Notes: generated from the letters alone by a model not told the origin. A stretch of DNA of 64,000 nucleotides from Clostridium sp. 'White wine YQ' (GCF_028728205.1 NZ_JAQYUU010000007.1:1-64000), one strand, 5' to 3'; positions 27,741 to 38,368 are shown, numbered from the stretch's first letter. A program made the numbers and translations.

Positions 27741-30700
27741 TTAAAATAAATCTGGCAAATCTCCACAATTTATATTTACAGGTACATTCCCTACTCCTGT
27801 AGTCGAAACAGTATTTGTATAGGTGTCATCACTTCCAAACTTAACACTATATACTACAATATAATGTTTATACCCAACATCAGTTAAATTTATACTATAG
27901 GATGATCCTTTATCTAGGTTATCTAACTTAGTTATCTTGCCACTTATACTTACCGCTTCTAAAGTACCGTTATCTGTAACTTTATAAATTTTGAAATCAC
28001 TTTCATTAGTTGCATTAATTGACTTTAGTTTTGAGTCCAACTTTAATACTAAATTAGGATTATTCTCATAAGTTTTTATGTCTATTCCAAAGTTAGCATA
28101 AGTTTCTTTAGTTAAGCTCGGAGAACCCGTTCCGATTGTTCCATTATTATATAATCCATGTGCTAAAGTGGAATTTATCTTTGTATAATTAAAGTTTAAA
28201 ACTCTAGCATTATTATCATAATTAACATCTACTACTTTGCTTGTTGAATCTAGAGTAAATCCCTCTACTTCATCTATAGAAATTTTATAGCTACCTGTTT
28301 TTATACTATTAAATGAATATCTTCCAGCACCATTAGTAAGTCTTGTACTTGAAATAACATTATCTGAACTATCTTTTAAGGTTACAACAACAGGTTTCCC
28401 TACAGAAGTAACATTAGTTACAGGATCTATAACACTTACTGATCCAGATACTGTGCCTAACCTTACATCAAAGGTTAATGGACACGGAACTGTAATACTA
28501 GTGGTATTTCCCTCAACTGTTAAGTCATAACTAAGCTCACCATCGACATTTAAAGTGCCATCAGACAAGAAATCCACACTCAAGTTTCTACTCTGCGTCC
28601 CTCCTTGAGGTTCAGGACTACAACTGATATCATCAAACGTAAAATTACTTTGATCTAGCGTCATATTTGAGGTATCATAGTTAGAAAATCTTAGTTTTAT
28701 ATTTGATATCTCTCCATCAGAATCACCTTTTACACCTACAAGATTTATCTGAACATTTGCACTATCACCTTTTAAATATCCATCCTCTTTTTCATAAGTA
28801 AGTTTTACAGTAGGTGCTTTTGTAACTTTAAATTGAACATTTTGTACTGAGTTATCATATCCTAGTTGATAACTTTTAGTGGCCTCACCTACTACAACAT
28901 ATCCACTTGGAGGAGTCAATGTAAATGAATACCCACCAGATGTCAATTTCTTACTATCATCTCCAAAAGTCATTATATTTCCATTATAACTAATAGGACT
29001 AGATATTATATTGCCTGGAGATGTTACTGCGATACTTCCCCCATTAATCATTTGATTATTCTGATTAACAACTGAAACATTTATATGACCTGTTCTTGCT
29101 GCTATTGGAATTGAATAATCTCCTGTTTTATTATTCCCGTTATAATTGTAACTTAAATTACATGGAATGTTTGCATTTCCCTCTGCATTTAAAGTAACAT
29201 TAATAGGCCCATCTTGTGACTGAGTATTTGGCTGAGGGCTAAACATTACATCATCATATGAAATGCTATTCTTATCCAAAGTATATTTACTATCATTTGC
29301 TTGTATTCCAACTTTAATATCAGTTATTTGAGAATTTGTCCCTCCTGCATTTGCATTCGCAATTAAATTCACAGAAACTTTATCTCCTACTAATCCCCTA
29401 ATTACTTCTGGAGTATTAGTTAATGAAATTGTAGCATCATTTACTAAATTAACTGTCCTTGTTTCTTCGTAATAAGCACCTAACGGATCAACTGTTCTTA
29501 TTACTATTGTCATTTTTCCGCCCATCTGGGTAAAATCATATTCATCTTTAGGTAGAGAAACCGGAATTGGTGTTCCTTGAGCTCTATTGGGGTATGAAAT
29601 AGGAGAACCTACTGCATTTCCACTTGCATTTTTTACTGTTATAGTTGTTGTAAGTTTATCATTATCCATATCTGATGGAGTTACACTAAAATTAATTTCG
29701 TCTTGATTTTTAGAAAAAGCTTGATCATTATCTAAGTTTGTTACCTCAAGCGTAGGTGCATGATTTGCTCCTCTAGAGGCCTTAACCATTGTATTTACAA
29801 AGAGTTCCTTTTCTAACGTTGTGAACCCTCCACTATGCCCTGTACCTGAGTATGTCAAATTACCTTTTGAATAGGTGTAATAATAATTTCTTGCATCATA
29901 TTGATTATATCCATTCCCATTAGGCTTTAAGGTATACCATGGCACCACATCTTTATCTTCGAGATTTAATTGATACCACTGATAATGAGTATCTGCAACA
30001 GAAATATCTGATAATACAAATGGATATTGAGTGATTAACCCATCATTCATTTTATATACTTGGTTAGATGCTCCACTATATGAGCCTGCATTAGCATTGC
30101 TATCAAACATTTTTAGAATACCGTCTGTATACCCATAGGTAATTTTGTTTAAATTACTTGAAATATCATGTGGTATTGTTCTGTTTTCATAAGCTCCTGT
30201 AGCTACATTATATTGGGGATAAACATCTAATTCACTTGGATTATTTATGGTATCTTTATATCTGGCTTGTCCTAAAACATCCCTAAACGCTTGAGTTGTA
30301 TTTTTAGAGCTTTTATCAGATGAGTCTATTAAGCTGTATGGTAAACTTCTGTAAGTTAATGTATCGTGAGTAAACATTACACTCTGTCCAGTATTTATAA
30401 AACTCTTAAGTTCACTTATGGCATTTGAAGATAAATCAGCATATCCATAACTATCAGCAAAACCAAGAATAATCATATCATATCTTCCATTTAACCTTAA
30501 TGAATTTCCAGCTGTAGAATTAAAGTCAGTTGAAGATATTGATGTAATTGTTAACGAATAATCTTCAACTTGTGTTAATAAATTTTTGATTTGATTATCA
30601 CTTTCTAAGGATAGTATATTTTTATTACTACCATCTACTTGACTTATTGGATAGACTTGCAAAACTCTAACATTAACCTTTCTACCGTCATAAGTACTAT

Positions 30701-31709
30701 AATTTGCACTTCCCAATTGATATACTTTAACATGATTTTGGGTTTCTATTTCAATCTTCCAAGTTAAAAGCCCAACGAAGTTATTTTGCAAAGTATATCC
30801 TATGTTGCCCGATATTTGGCCATTTTCAGGAGTTACTGGCATTTGTTTAACTAACTCTTTATCCTTAAACAACCCATCTCCATTTAAATCTAAATATAAG
30901 TTTACATTTAAAGGGCTATTATCTTCAGAAATAATATTATAGTTAAAGTTCATATTTCTATTATTGTCTGCTGGACTATTATTTACTGTTAATATAGGTC
31001 TATATTTAGGCTTAGAACTAGTGTTAGTATATTTAATAACAATACTACTAACTGTTATAGAGCTATTGGTTGTCTTTATAAAATTACTTCTTGAAATACT
31101 GTTAAAATTACTATACAGTTTGGTTCTACTATTTGAAAAAACTTCATTAGCTATATATACTAGTTGATTGGAATTAATTAATTCTAATATTTCACTAGCT
31201 CTTTTATTTGTAATATCATTTTCACTATAGTATTCTACGTAAGTTTGTCCATTTTTTTTCAAAATACTATCATTTGCAACTCCATAATTATTTCCAGATA
31301 AATTTCTAACTTCTTTCCCAAAAGGAATGTATCCTGGCTTAGAAGTAAACGGTGCTGTATATGAAAAGTTATCTCCTGTCGCCCCTGAATAGCTTCCAAC
31401 AACAACTACATCATACTTACCATTTATTTGATCAACTTTAGATATATACTCTGCCATTGTCATATGCATAACTATTATTTTCTTGCCACCTACTTGATTT
31501 TTAAATCTTTCTTCTCCACTAGTTGCACCTTTTGAATTTTCTGTTAAACGAAATTTATCACCTGGTTCTATTTCTAAAATAGAAATTGTATCCCTATTAA
31601 CAACAGCTTTAGTTGCCTTGGGTTTAATAATAAAACCAGTAGCTATAATAGCAACTATAAATATCAATGATATAATTATAGATACCTTTTTAACGCTCTT
31701 TTTGCTCAT
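27741..31709 (-). CDS. Large secreted protein at the end of the pilus operon
   Basis: Protein of about 1,322 residues with an N-terminal hydrophobic helix or signal anchor (VSIIISLIFIVAIIATGFII) and the rest predicted extracellular. The first 700 residues resemble DUF5057-type proteins (recalled, not searched) and contain a ThuA/GATase-like stretch (YDMIILGFADSYGYADL, VMFTHDTLTYRSLP). The C-terminal third is a tandem duplication: Ig-like plus beta-sandwich units at about 757-960 and 963-1180, sharing FSPQPNTQSQ and CSPEPQGGTQS. A 3-residue GTG extension is rejected because it lies inside the ribosome site. Position suggests a pilus-tip adhesin or assembly partner. Function unproven. Confidence 0.7.
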   Translation of the reverse strand: MSKKSVKKVSIIISLIFIVAIIATGFIIKPKATKAVVNRDTISILEIEPGDKFRLTENSKGATSGEERFKNQVGGKKIIVMHMTMAEYISKVDQINGKYDVVVVGSYSGATGDNFSYTAPFTSKPGYIPFGKEVRNLSGNNYGVANDSILKKNGQTYVEYYSENDITNKRASEILELINSNQLVYIANEVFSNSRTKLYSNFNSISRSNFIKTTNSSITVSSIVIKYTNTSSKPKYRPILTVNNSPADNNRNMNFNYNIISEDNSPLNVNLYLDLNGDGLFKDKELVKQMPVTPENGQISGNIGYTLQNNFVGLLTWKIEIETQNHVKVYQLGSANYSTYDGRKVNVRVLQVYPISQVDGSNKNILSLESDNQIKNLLTQVEDYSLTITSISSTDFNSTAGNSLRLNGRYDMIILGFADSYGYADLSSNAISELKSFINTGQSVMFTHDTLTYRSLPYSLIDSSDKSSKNTTQAFRDVLGQARYKDTINNPSELDVYPQYNVATGAYENRTIPHDISSNLNKITYGYTDGILKMFDSNANAGSYSGASNQVYKMNDGLITQYPFVLSDISVADTHYQWYQLNLEDKDVVPWYTLKPNGNGYNQYDARNYYYTYSKGNLTYSGTGHSGGFTTLEKELFVNTMVKASRGANHAPTLEVTNLDNDQAFSKNQDEINFSVTPSDMDNDKLTTTITVKNASGNAVGSPISYPNRAQGTPIPVSLPKDEYDFTQMGGKMTIVIRTVDPLGAYYEETRTVNLVNDATISLTNTPEVIRGLVGDKVSVNLIANANAGGTNSQITDIKVGIQANDSKYTLDKNSISYDDVMFSPQPNTQSQDGPINVTLNAEGNANIPCNLSYNYNGNNKTGDYSIPIAARTGHINVSVVNQNNQMINGGSIAVTSPGNIISSPISYNGNIMTFGDDSKKLTSGGYSFTLTPPSGYVVVGEATKSYQLGYDNSVQNVQFKVTKAPTVKLTYEKEDGYLKGDSANVQINLVGVKGDSDGEISNIKLRFSNYDTSNMTLDQSNFTFDDISCSPEPQGGTQSRNLSVDFLSDGTLNVDGELSYDLTVEGNTTSITVPCPLTFDVRLGTVSGSVSVIDPVTNVTSVGKPVVVTLKDSSDNVISSTRLTNGAGRYSFNSIKTGSYKISIDEVEGFTLDSTSKVVDVNYDNNARVLNFNYTKINSTLAHGLYNNGTIGTGSPSLTKETYANFGIDIKTYENNPNLVLKLDSKLKSINATNESDFKIYKVTDNGTLEAVSISGKITKLDNLDKGSSYSINLTDVGYKHYIVVYSVKFGSDDTYTNTVSTTGVGNVPVNINCGDLPDLF

Positions 31710-31773
31710 TAGTTTCACCCCCTTAAAAATTACATATTAACCCTAAACTTTTTTAAAATTCTATTTTCTCTAC

Positions 31774-32289
31774 CTATATAGTTGCATCCTTGTTTCTAAA
31801 TATTATATTAGTTGATGACTTATAAGTATAGGTCTCATTTGCAAAATCTTTTGATAAGTTTATTGTAATTTTCACACCCTTTGTTTGTGAGAAACTTCTT
31901 CCGTCCAAAGTTTCTACATTTAAAGATTGAACATCCTTTCCTATTACCTCTCCATTTTTAGTTAGATTGCTTCCACTTAATAAATAAGTGACACTTTCTA
32001 CCGTAAGAAATCCTATCTCTACTCTTGATATATCACAGCTATTTCTCGTTAGAACATCTACACTCTCAGAATTTATTATAGTTCTAATGGATTCTGCCTC
32101 CATTAAATCCTTCGTTATCTTTTGAGTTATATCTTGTGCTTCTTCTTGTAAATCGGAATTTACTCCTGTTGCATTAATAGTTCTGGTATTTGATAGGAAA
32201 AAGGAAAACACAACACCTAAAACTACTGCAGATAAAGCTAACACTAAAAGTAATTCTATAATTGTAAATGCCTTTTTTCTTTTTTTCAA
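31774..32289 (-). CDS. Minor prepilin, PilW/PilJ-like
   Basis: Type IV pilus minor prepilin of about 171 residues. It has a basic leader, then cleavage motif KKRKKA/FTIIELLLVLAL (Ala instead of Gly before the cut, Glu5 present) and one N-terminal helix. The C-terminal domain is beta-rich. TTG at 32289 is chosen because GAGGTGAGG precedes it. The GTG at 32322 lies inside the upstream gene and has no ribosome site. It overlaps the end of the upstream PilX/GspK-like gene by 16 nt. Confidence 0.8.
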   Translation of the reverse strand: MKKRKKAFTIIELLLVLALSAVVLGVVFSFFLSNTRTINATGVNSDLQEEAQDITQKITKDLMEAESIRTIINSESVDVLTRNSCDISRVEIGFLTVESVTYLLSGSNLTKNGEVIGKDVQSLNVETLDGRSFSQTKGVKITINLSKDFANETYTYKSSTNIIFRNKDATI

Positions 32290-32303
32290 ATACCTCACCT
32301 CTA

Positions 32304-34577
32304 TTATCTTATTATTTTCCACTCATTTGTCTTTATCAAGTCATTTGTATTAATTTCATTATTATTATTAAGTTCAATACTTCCTATTTGGGTTTTTCCT
32401 GAATCTGAAGTATTAAAAATACTCTCTAGGTTGTATTTACTTATAAGTTCTTTAACTAAATTTCCATCATACTTAATTGAAATATTGTTTACTTCATCCT
32501 CTCCTGCTAAGGTTGATATGTCCCTTGTAGTAATAATTGTACCTGTAAAATTAAGATCCTTATTATCAAATACAATATCGGAATCTGTGATGATTATACC
32601 CTTCTTTCCATTTATATTAATTACATTACTATATCCAGCCCTAGGTGCACTACTATCACTTAACAATATAGGATTGGTTTTATTATGAAAAACACCCACT
32701 ATTGTATCTCCATCTTGCCTAAATATATCTCCTGAAATATTAATAAGATTAGTAACATCCTTTTCCACTGTACTTGCATTATATTTTTGTAATAAGGCTG
32801 TTGCTGCATCATCCGAATTTGTATTAAAATTTCCCATTTCATACACTTGGTTTGCAAATTCTTTTCTTTTATTCATTAAGGTATTATTCTTAGTAACATC
32901 ATCATCTTCCGGAGCCTTAGCATTAGCCCCATTTATATAAGCCCCACTAATTAGAAAGTTATCAGTCGGATTTCCTTTTAATTCAATTACTCCGTTATGA
33001 GGAAGCCCATTCTGATTAGTTGAATCAAGGAAATATCTTGTTTTACTCTCCATAGAAGTCATCCTATTTCCATTAACTGAATCAACTAACTGTAGTGGAT
33101 TATAGTAATCAAATAAATATCTATTTCCATCATTAATAGGAGATGTGTATGCAGAATAGTTACCTTTTATAGCTATAGATTCTCCCGTTTGATATTTTTC
33201 ACCAGCTCCATTTGTTGCATTTATATATGCTGATCCTAAGATAAAAACATCTTTATCTATTGTGATTCCTGATTCTCCATCATTCATATAATTATTTATA
33301 ATAATGCAGCTAGAATTCTTAGCCTTACTTAAATCTCCAGTATTGTCTGTTATGTCATTTATTGCATATAAATTATTTAAATGAACCTGAGTCCTAAATG
33401 CATTATATGTAAAGTCATTGTTTACAAGCATATCTGTTTTTACATTCAATGTATTTCTTGAAATCTCAGAATCTCCTAGCTTTATCTTTCCTAAGTTAAC
33501 ATTTCTAGCATATAAATTCCCACCATCAACATTTACTGTGCTATTTTGCTTAATATTCAAAGTGTTCGACGTTACTACATTTCCTATAAAATTAACATTT
33601 ATTTCGTTTCTATTTAATTCTGTTCCTGATGCACTTCGTTCACTTTTATCAAAATTTAAGTTTATTCCTCCATCATATTTACCATAAACAAAGTCTGGTG
33701 GATTATCTGAAGCATCTCCTTTTACAAAAACATCTCCATTAACTCTTAAATTACTTAGCACATACATACTTCCATCTGCTGCAATAGCCTTTTGGAGTAA
33801 GGGATTATTGGTAAAATTTTTATTTTCTAAATCTGGAACAGTTATAGTGTAATTAGCTTGAATTTTTCTTTTTATTGTTCTCCCATTACCTTCTGGGCTA
33901 TTAAAGGTAGATATTAGACTAATTTTAAGTCCACTATCTTCGAAGGTATTATAATTTCCAAGTTCTATATTAGCGCCATTACTTAAAGTCACATTACTAA
34001 ACGAAATATTATTTTCATTATCCAATCCTAGATATTGATAGGTATAATTTTCTCCATCATTAGAGATACATCGTCTTAAGTTTTCAGTGATTATATTTTT
34101 GAATACTGATTTGAATATGTTTTTTTCTTTTTCCTCAATACTATCTAAATCCAGTGTACCATCATTACTTATATAATAGAAAGTATTTGCAGCATTATTA
34201 GTTCCTGATTCATCCTTTAAAAACACTTTGTAATCAAAACCATTAGTATTCTTTTTTTCATTTACAATAGTATTTATTGCCTGAGAATATGAAGAAGCTC
34301 CTTGTCTTTTAACTAAATCTATCTGTTCATTTATTTTCGTTGCCTCGTTAACTGCTTCATAATTTGATTTCTTTACTGCAGTTTGAACTGCCACCTCAAT
34401 AATTTTTTTTGCTTCATCTAACCCAGATTCTGATGAATATAAACTTTCTAAATTTTTTGTTTGTACATTTCTTAATCTATAACTAGAGAGAGTTAGTGAA
34501 ATTAATGCAGTACCAACAGTAAATAAAATAGCGAAAATAGCCACTACTGTTATAAGCGTTGAACCTTTCTTTTTCAT
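32304..34577 (-). CDS. Large minor-pilin-like protein lacking Glu5 (PilX/GspK-like)
   Basis: This 757-residue protein starts with a short prepilin-like leader and hydrophobic helix (KKKG/STLITVVAIFAILF). The residue at position 5 of the mature form is Thr, not Glu, as in the tip subunit GspK of type II secretion. The remainder is Asn/Ser-rich, with many short beta repeats (residues about 250-470) that look like a beta-helix. A role as a pilus-tip component is inferred from the missing Glu5, the size and the location between PilV- and PilW-like genes. No database identity was assigned. Confidence 0.65.
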   Translation of the reverse strand: MKKKGSTLITVVAIFAILFTVGTALISLTLSSYRLRNVQTKNLESLYSSESGLDEAKKIIEVAVQTAVKKSNYEAVNEATKINEQIDLVKRQGASSYSQAINTIVNEKKNTNGFDYKVFLKDESGTNNAANTFYYISNDGTLDLDSIEEKEKNIFKSVFKNIITENLRRCISNDGENYTYQYLGLDNENNISFSNVTLSNGANIELGNYNTFEDSGLKISLISTFNSPEGNGRTIKRKIQANYTITVPDLENKNFTNNPLLQKAIAADGSMYVLSNLRVNGDVFVKGDASDNPPDFVYGKYDGGINLNFDKSERSASGTELNRNEINVNFIGNVVTSNTLNIKQNSTVNVDGGNLYARNVNLGKIKLGDSEISRNTLNVKTDMLVNNDFTYNAFRTQVHLNNLYAINDITDNTGDLSKAKNSSCIIINNYMNDGESGITIDKDVFILGSAYINATNGAGEKYQTGESIAIKGNYSAYTSPINDGNRYLFDYYNPLQLVDSVNGNRMTSMESKTRYFLDSTNQNGLPHNGVIELKGNPTDNFLISGAYINGANAKAPEDDDVTKNNTLMNKRKEFANQVYEMGNFNTNSDDAATALLQKYNASTVEKDVTNLINISGDIFRQDGDTIVGVFHNKTNPILLSDSSAPRAGYSNVININGKKGIIITDSDIVFDNKDLNFTGTIITTRDISTLAGEDEVNNISIKYDGNLVKELISKYNLESIFNTSDSGKTQIGSIELNNNNEINTNDLIKTNEWKIIR

Positions 34578-34588
34578 ATACTCCCTCC

Positions 34589-35434
34589 TTACTCTCCAAG
34601 ATTTCTATATCCTTCTACGTGCGCAATTCTCTTATCTTGTCCGCTTTGATTATTGTGCACATAAGTAGTTAAATCCAATTTTACTGAATTATTTATCGCA
34701 TCATAACTTGCATTATCTTCATAATTTAAAAATTGATTTACTCTACCTAGACTGTTTACAATTGTATAATTTGCAGTTATATCATTCTTTTTATTAATGT
34801 AGATATTTAAATTTTCACTGCTATGATTTTCTACAACTATTCTTAGATTATCATTTATATTAGTAAAACTTCTCCCAAATGTTATTGCTATATTTGGATT
34901 TTGTCTGTTTAAATCATAAGATACTCCATTAATTATCATTTCTAAATTGGTTTCACTTTCATCATTAACTTGGATTTTAAGTTCATCACTAATACTCACT
35001 TCAGGATGATCATTATACCTTATTATGGTTGAATCATTAATTTGAATATTATTATTAAACACAATATTATTTATTACATTGTGACTCTTTTCACTAAGGG
35101 TTAAATCTATTAAATATTTGTAGTTTGTTTGTGTTGCTGGACTACCATCTTCATCATAATAAAGTTTAAGTTCGTTTGTTCCAACCTCTCTAGAAGGGAA
35201 ATTTGTTCTGATATTTGTAAATAATTCTGCTATATTAGGTTCATCAATAATTTTAATTTGTTCTAATACTTTTTGTGCAACATTTGTTCCCTGCTGCTTC
35301 TCTTTCCCCATTCTATTTATGCTTACAGAGGTTAAAACCATTGAACTTAAAGGCACTATTAATATACCTAAAATAGCTATGCTTATTAATACTTCTATCA
35401 GCGTCATTCCTTTTTTTACTTTCTTAATCTTCAT
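34589..35434 (-). CDS. Minor prepilin, PilV-like
   Basis: Prepilin of about 281 residues with leader MKIKKVKKG, cleavage before MTLIEVLISIAILGIL (Glu5 present) and a long C-terminal beta-rich domain. The longer open frame (28 extra residues) starts inside pilO. ATG 35434 follows GAGGTGA by 7 nt and is preferred. It lies 13 bp after pilO and 11 bp before the PilX/GspK-like gene. Confidence 0.82.
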   Translation of the reverse strand: MKIKKVKKGMTLIEVLISIAILGILIVPLSSMVLTSVSINRMGKEKQQGTNVAQKVLEQIKIIDEPNIAELFTNIRTNFPSREVGTNELKLYYDEDGSPATQTNYKYLIDLTLSEKSHNVINNIVFNNNIQINDSTIIRYNDHPEVSISDELKIQVNDESETNLEMIINGVSYDLNRQNPNIAITFGRSFTNINDNLRIVVENHSSENLNIYINKKNDITANYTIVNSLGRVNQFLNYEDNASYDAINNSVKLDLTTYVHNNQSGQDKRIAHVEGYRNLGE

Positions 35435-35447
35435 AAGGCATTCACCT

Positions 35448-36647
35448 CTATTTACTATTGGTAATATTAACTGTTTTACCTTCACTAGCGACCTTAACTC
35501 TTGGTCTTGAAGAATCATCCCCTATAATATTTACACTAACTTCCTTATCTGTACTATTTATTACCTTAAGGTTAACTCCTGACTTATCATTATCATCTAA
35601 TCTTATATTTGAGATGATATCAATTAATATATTGCTTCCATTAGGATTAAACTGAACCCCTGTTCCTGAATATTCCTTAGGATAACTTTCTCTACTGGTC
35701 TTGTATTTATAGTAATATTTCCCGCCCTTTTGTGAAAGTGTAATTTCTACATCCTCCGGTGAATTGCTATCTGCATAAATGCCGGTCTCCATTTTTTTAT
35801 CACTTGCATATCTTAATCCCACAGTTGCTAAGTCTGATTTACTTGCTCTTGCAGTCATAATAAAGTCATAGTTATTACTTTTTGTTACAGAGGTACTTGT
35901 TACCCCTATATCAAAAGGATTAGATTTACCATAATTATTATTAAGTGTCCAATTAAAATAATCCTCATCTTGTTTGTCTACTTTCGGTACACTATAGTAG
36001 TTTAGCACTAAAGAACCATTTACTTGAGTATTTCCTCCTGACATAACAACTAAATTAGATAATACTATTTTTTTAGAATTTTTCTCAATATTACTAATTA
36101 ACTTCATTAAGTTATCATAAGTTCCCGAATAATTTAATGTCACTTTTATTTGCTCAACATTTAATGAAGTATCTTTACTTGGATTATTATTTGAATCATT
36201 TTTTTCACTTGTATTTGAAGTAGAGTCTCCATTATATTGTTTTATAAATGGTTCAAAAGAATTTTCAGGTAACTTTTGAGCCTTACTTGCATTTAATTCA
36301 ATTCCTTTTACAGAAATATCACTAAAAGAGATGCTGCCATTAACATTAGACTTCTTTAAAAGATCATCTAACTCTACAATTATCTTTTCTTGGATTATCG
36401 TTGGATATAATTTCTCAGATTTATCATATATCTTTGATTTTAATACCTTTAAATCTTCCTTTTTCTTATCTAAAGAATTAACTGTATCCATAACAGTATT
36501 GTATCTCATTTCAGTTTCTGCCTTTGTATTCTTCAATTTATTTACACTTGCTCTTTGATTTACAAAAACTAATTCATAATATCCTACAATTATTAAAGCA
36601 GTTAGTAATATTCCAAGTAAAAACTTTTCCCTACTACTTATCTTCAT
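35448..36647 (-). CDS. pilO: Type IV pilus alignment protein PilO-like
   Basis: Inner-membrane alignment protein: a short N-terminus, one membrane helix (FLLGILLTALIIVGYYELVF), a coiled-coil (about 30-80, KKKEDLKVLKSK), and a ferredoxin-like domain. At 399 residues it is about twice the usual PilO length. The extra C-terminal domain (about 220-399) is unexplained. Its ATG overlaps the pilN stop by one base (TAATG), so the pair is translationally coupled. Confidence 0.8.
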   Translation of the reverse strand: MKISSREKFLLGILLTALIIVGYYELVFVNQRASVNKLKNTKAETEMRYNTVMDTVNSLDKKKEDLKVLKSKIYDKSEKLYPTIIQEKIIVELDDLLKKSNVNGSISFSDISVKGIELNASKAQKLPENSFEPFIKQYNGDSTSNTSEKNDSNNNPSKDTSLNVEQIKVTLNYSGTYDNLMKLISNIEKNSKKIVLSNLVVMSGGNTQVNGSLVLNYYSVPKVDKQDEDYFNWTLNNNYGKSNPFDIGVTSTSVTKSNNYDFIMTARASKSDLATVGLRYASDKKMETGIYADSNSPEDVEITLSQKGGKYYYKYKTSRESYPKEYSGTGVQFNPNGSNILIDIISNIRLDDNDKSGVNLKVINSTDKEVSVNIIGDDSSRPRVKVASEGKTVNITNSK

Positions 36648-37201
36648 TACTTATCCACATCCTTTAATGTGCATTTTAACTCGAATTTATAATTACCATT
36701 ATCAACATCACTAATATTTATAATCTGTGCATCAGATACAATATCTAACTCTTTCATATTATGCTGAAACTCACCAATAGCTTGTCTATTCTTAGCTGAA
36801 CCTTGTAGATCAATTGCATTTTCATCTATTGTTATACTTGCAAAACTTACTTCCTTTGGTAATGTTGAATTTATACTATGAATTGTTTCTGAAGAAATTC
36901 TATCTTTTTTTGAGATAGTTGCATTTATGATATCAATTGATGCATTATATTTATTTAATATACTACTTTTATTATTTATATCTTCTGCTTCTTTATATTT
37001 CTGTTGAACATCAGCTGCATTTATACTTGAATTATATTTTTTAATATCTCTATTTAATAGGAAAATGCTAACTGAGTTCCATATAAGAGTTCCAAAAATA
37101 ACTACTATCAACACTAAACCTAATGTGTAAATATATATCTTTTTATCCTTAGCTTGCTTTTGTTTCCCTTGATAAGGGGCAAAAAAGTTAAAATCCTTCA
37201 T
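36647..37201 (-). CDS. pilN: Type IV pilus alignment protein PilN-like
   Basis: This 184-residue protein has a cytoplasmic NFFAPYQGKQK N-terminus (the conserved PilM-binding segment of PilN is NLLP-like), one membrane helix (about 26-46), a short coiled-coil and a small beta/alpha domain. It works with PilM and PilO to connect the cytoplasmic ring to the pilus. It lies between pilM (12 bp) and pilO (1-nt overlap). Confidence 0.82.
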   Translation of the reverse strand: MKDFNFFAPYQGKQKQAKDKKIYIYTLGLVLIVVIFGTLIWNSVSIFLLNRDIKKYNSSINAADVQQKYKEAEDINNKSSILNKYNASIDIINATISKKDRISSETIHSINSTLPKEVSFASITIDENAIDLQGSAKNRQAIGEFQHNMKELDIVSDAQIINISDVDNGNYKFELKCTLKDVDK

Positions 37202-37213
37202 TATACTCTCCCC

Positions 37214-38368
37214 CTATATCCTTATAAGTGCGCCTATTGCATTTAAATATTTCTCTATTGACTCACCATAATTTATACTATCAATGCTTTGAACTTTTTC
37301 TGTAGAGATACCTATTTTATCAGTTATATATTCTTCTATACCTTTTATGCTTGAAGAACCTCCATAAATAAAAATCTTATCTATTGTATTTCCCATCTTC
37401 CTATTTCTATAGAATTGAATTATTCTCTGCAATTCTGATATCCACTCATCTACAACATCCTTTATAATGCTGTTAACTTCATTCTCTTCTATATTAGATA
37501 AGCTTCCACTTGTAACCTTAATTTTCTCTGCTTCACTAATTGGAAGCTCTAAGGTCTTGCTAATTGCTACATCAATATTACTTCCGCCAGATTTTATTAT
37601 TCTTGAAAAATCAAGATTTCCATCCCTATATATGTTAACTCCAAGACTATTAGCCCCTAAATCAATAAATGCTAATGTGTCTTTGGAATTATATTCGCTA
37701 TCATTTATTTTTCTACTATTATTTAGTAGCTTGTTTAATGAATTGTATGATATATCTAAAGCCACAGGCTTTAATCCAACATTAGTAAGAGTTTTATAAT
37801 AAGTACTTGCCATTCTATCTGGATATGTTATAACTAATGTTCTAAGTCCTTTTTTGCCTTCAATTTCTGCTTTTTCAATAACCTTGCTTTGAATTATATA
37901 ATCATTCATATTAAGAGGCAGGTATTGTTGTATCTCATACTTTACAACAGTATCAATTTCATCCTCTTGTACTTCAGGTATAACTATTTCTCTGTTTATT
38001 ATTGAGGTTGAATTATTGGTGCATATAGCATCTTTAATTTTTATATTCTCATTTGATAACTTTTGCATAATAAAATACTCTAATGCAGGTAGATTCATGA
38101 TGTTTCCATCTTGAATTGAATCTTCTGGTGTATCTGCTGTAATAAGTTTTTCTATAGTAAATTTTCCTTTATAGAATTTTCCTACTGCTATTTTTATTTT
38201 TTCGCTACCTAAATCAAAAGAAAGAAATGTCTTATTAACTTCCCTTCTTTTCTTCTGGGATTTTTTATTGGACTGTTGATTTATCTTATTTCTTAAACTA
38301 CTTAGATCCGTATTCATTAATTTCTTTATTGTATCTAAATTTATGGATTTCAACTTATTAGCTGCCAA
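37214..38368 (-). CDS. pilM: Type IV pilus actin-like ATPase PilM
   Basis: Actin/FtsA-like cytoplasmic protein (384 residues). SFDLGSEKIKIAVGKF is the phosphate-1 loop, LAFIDLGANSLGVNIY the phosphate-2 loop, and FIYGGSSSIKGIEEYI the adenosine motif. A 45-residue basic N-terminal extension (NQQSNKKSQKKRR) is unusual. It is the first gene after the hairpin that follows pilA. Confidence 0.88.
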   Translation of the reverse strand: MAANKLKSINLDTIKKLMNTDLSSLRNKINQQSNKKSQKKRREVNKTFLSFDLGSEKIKIAVGKFYKGKFTIEKLITADTPEDSIQDGNIMNLPALEYFIMQKLSNENIKIKDAICTNNSTSIINREIVIPEVQEDEIDTVVKYEIQQYLPLNMNDYIIQSKVIEKAEIEGKKGLRTLVITYPDRMASTYYKTLTNVGLKPVALDISYNSLNKLLNNSRKINDSEYNSKDTLAFIDLGANSLGVNIYRDGNLDFSRIIKSGGSNIDVAISKTLELPISEAEKIKVTSGSLSNIEENEVNSIIKDVVDEWISELQRIIQFYRNRKMGNTIDKIFIYGGSSSIKGIEEYITDKIGISTEKVQSIDSINYGESIEKYLNAIGALIRI

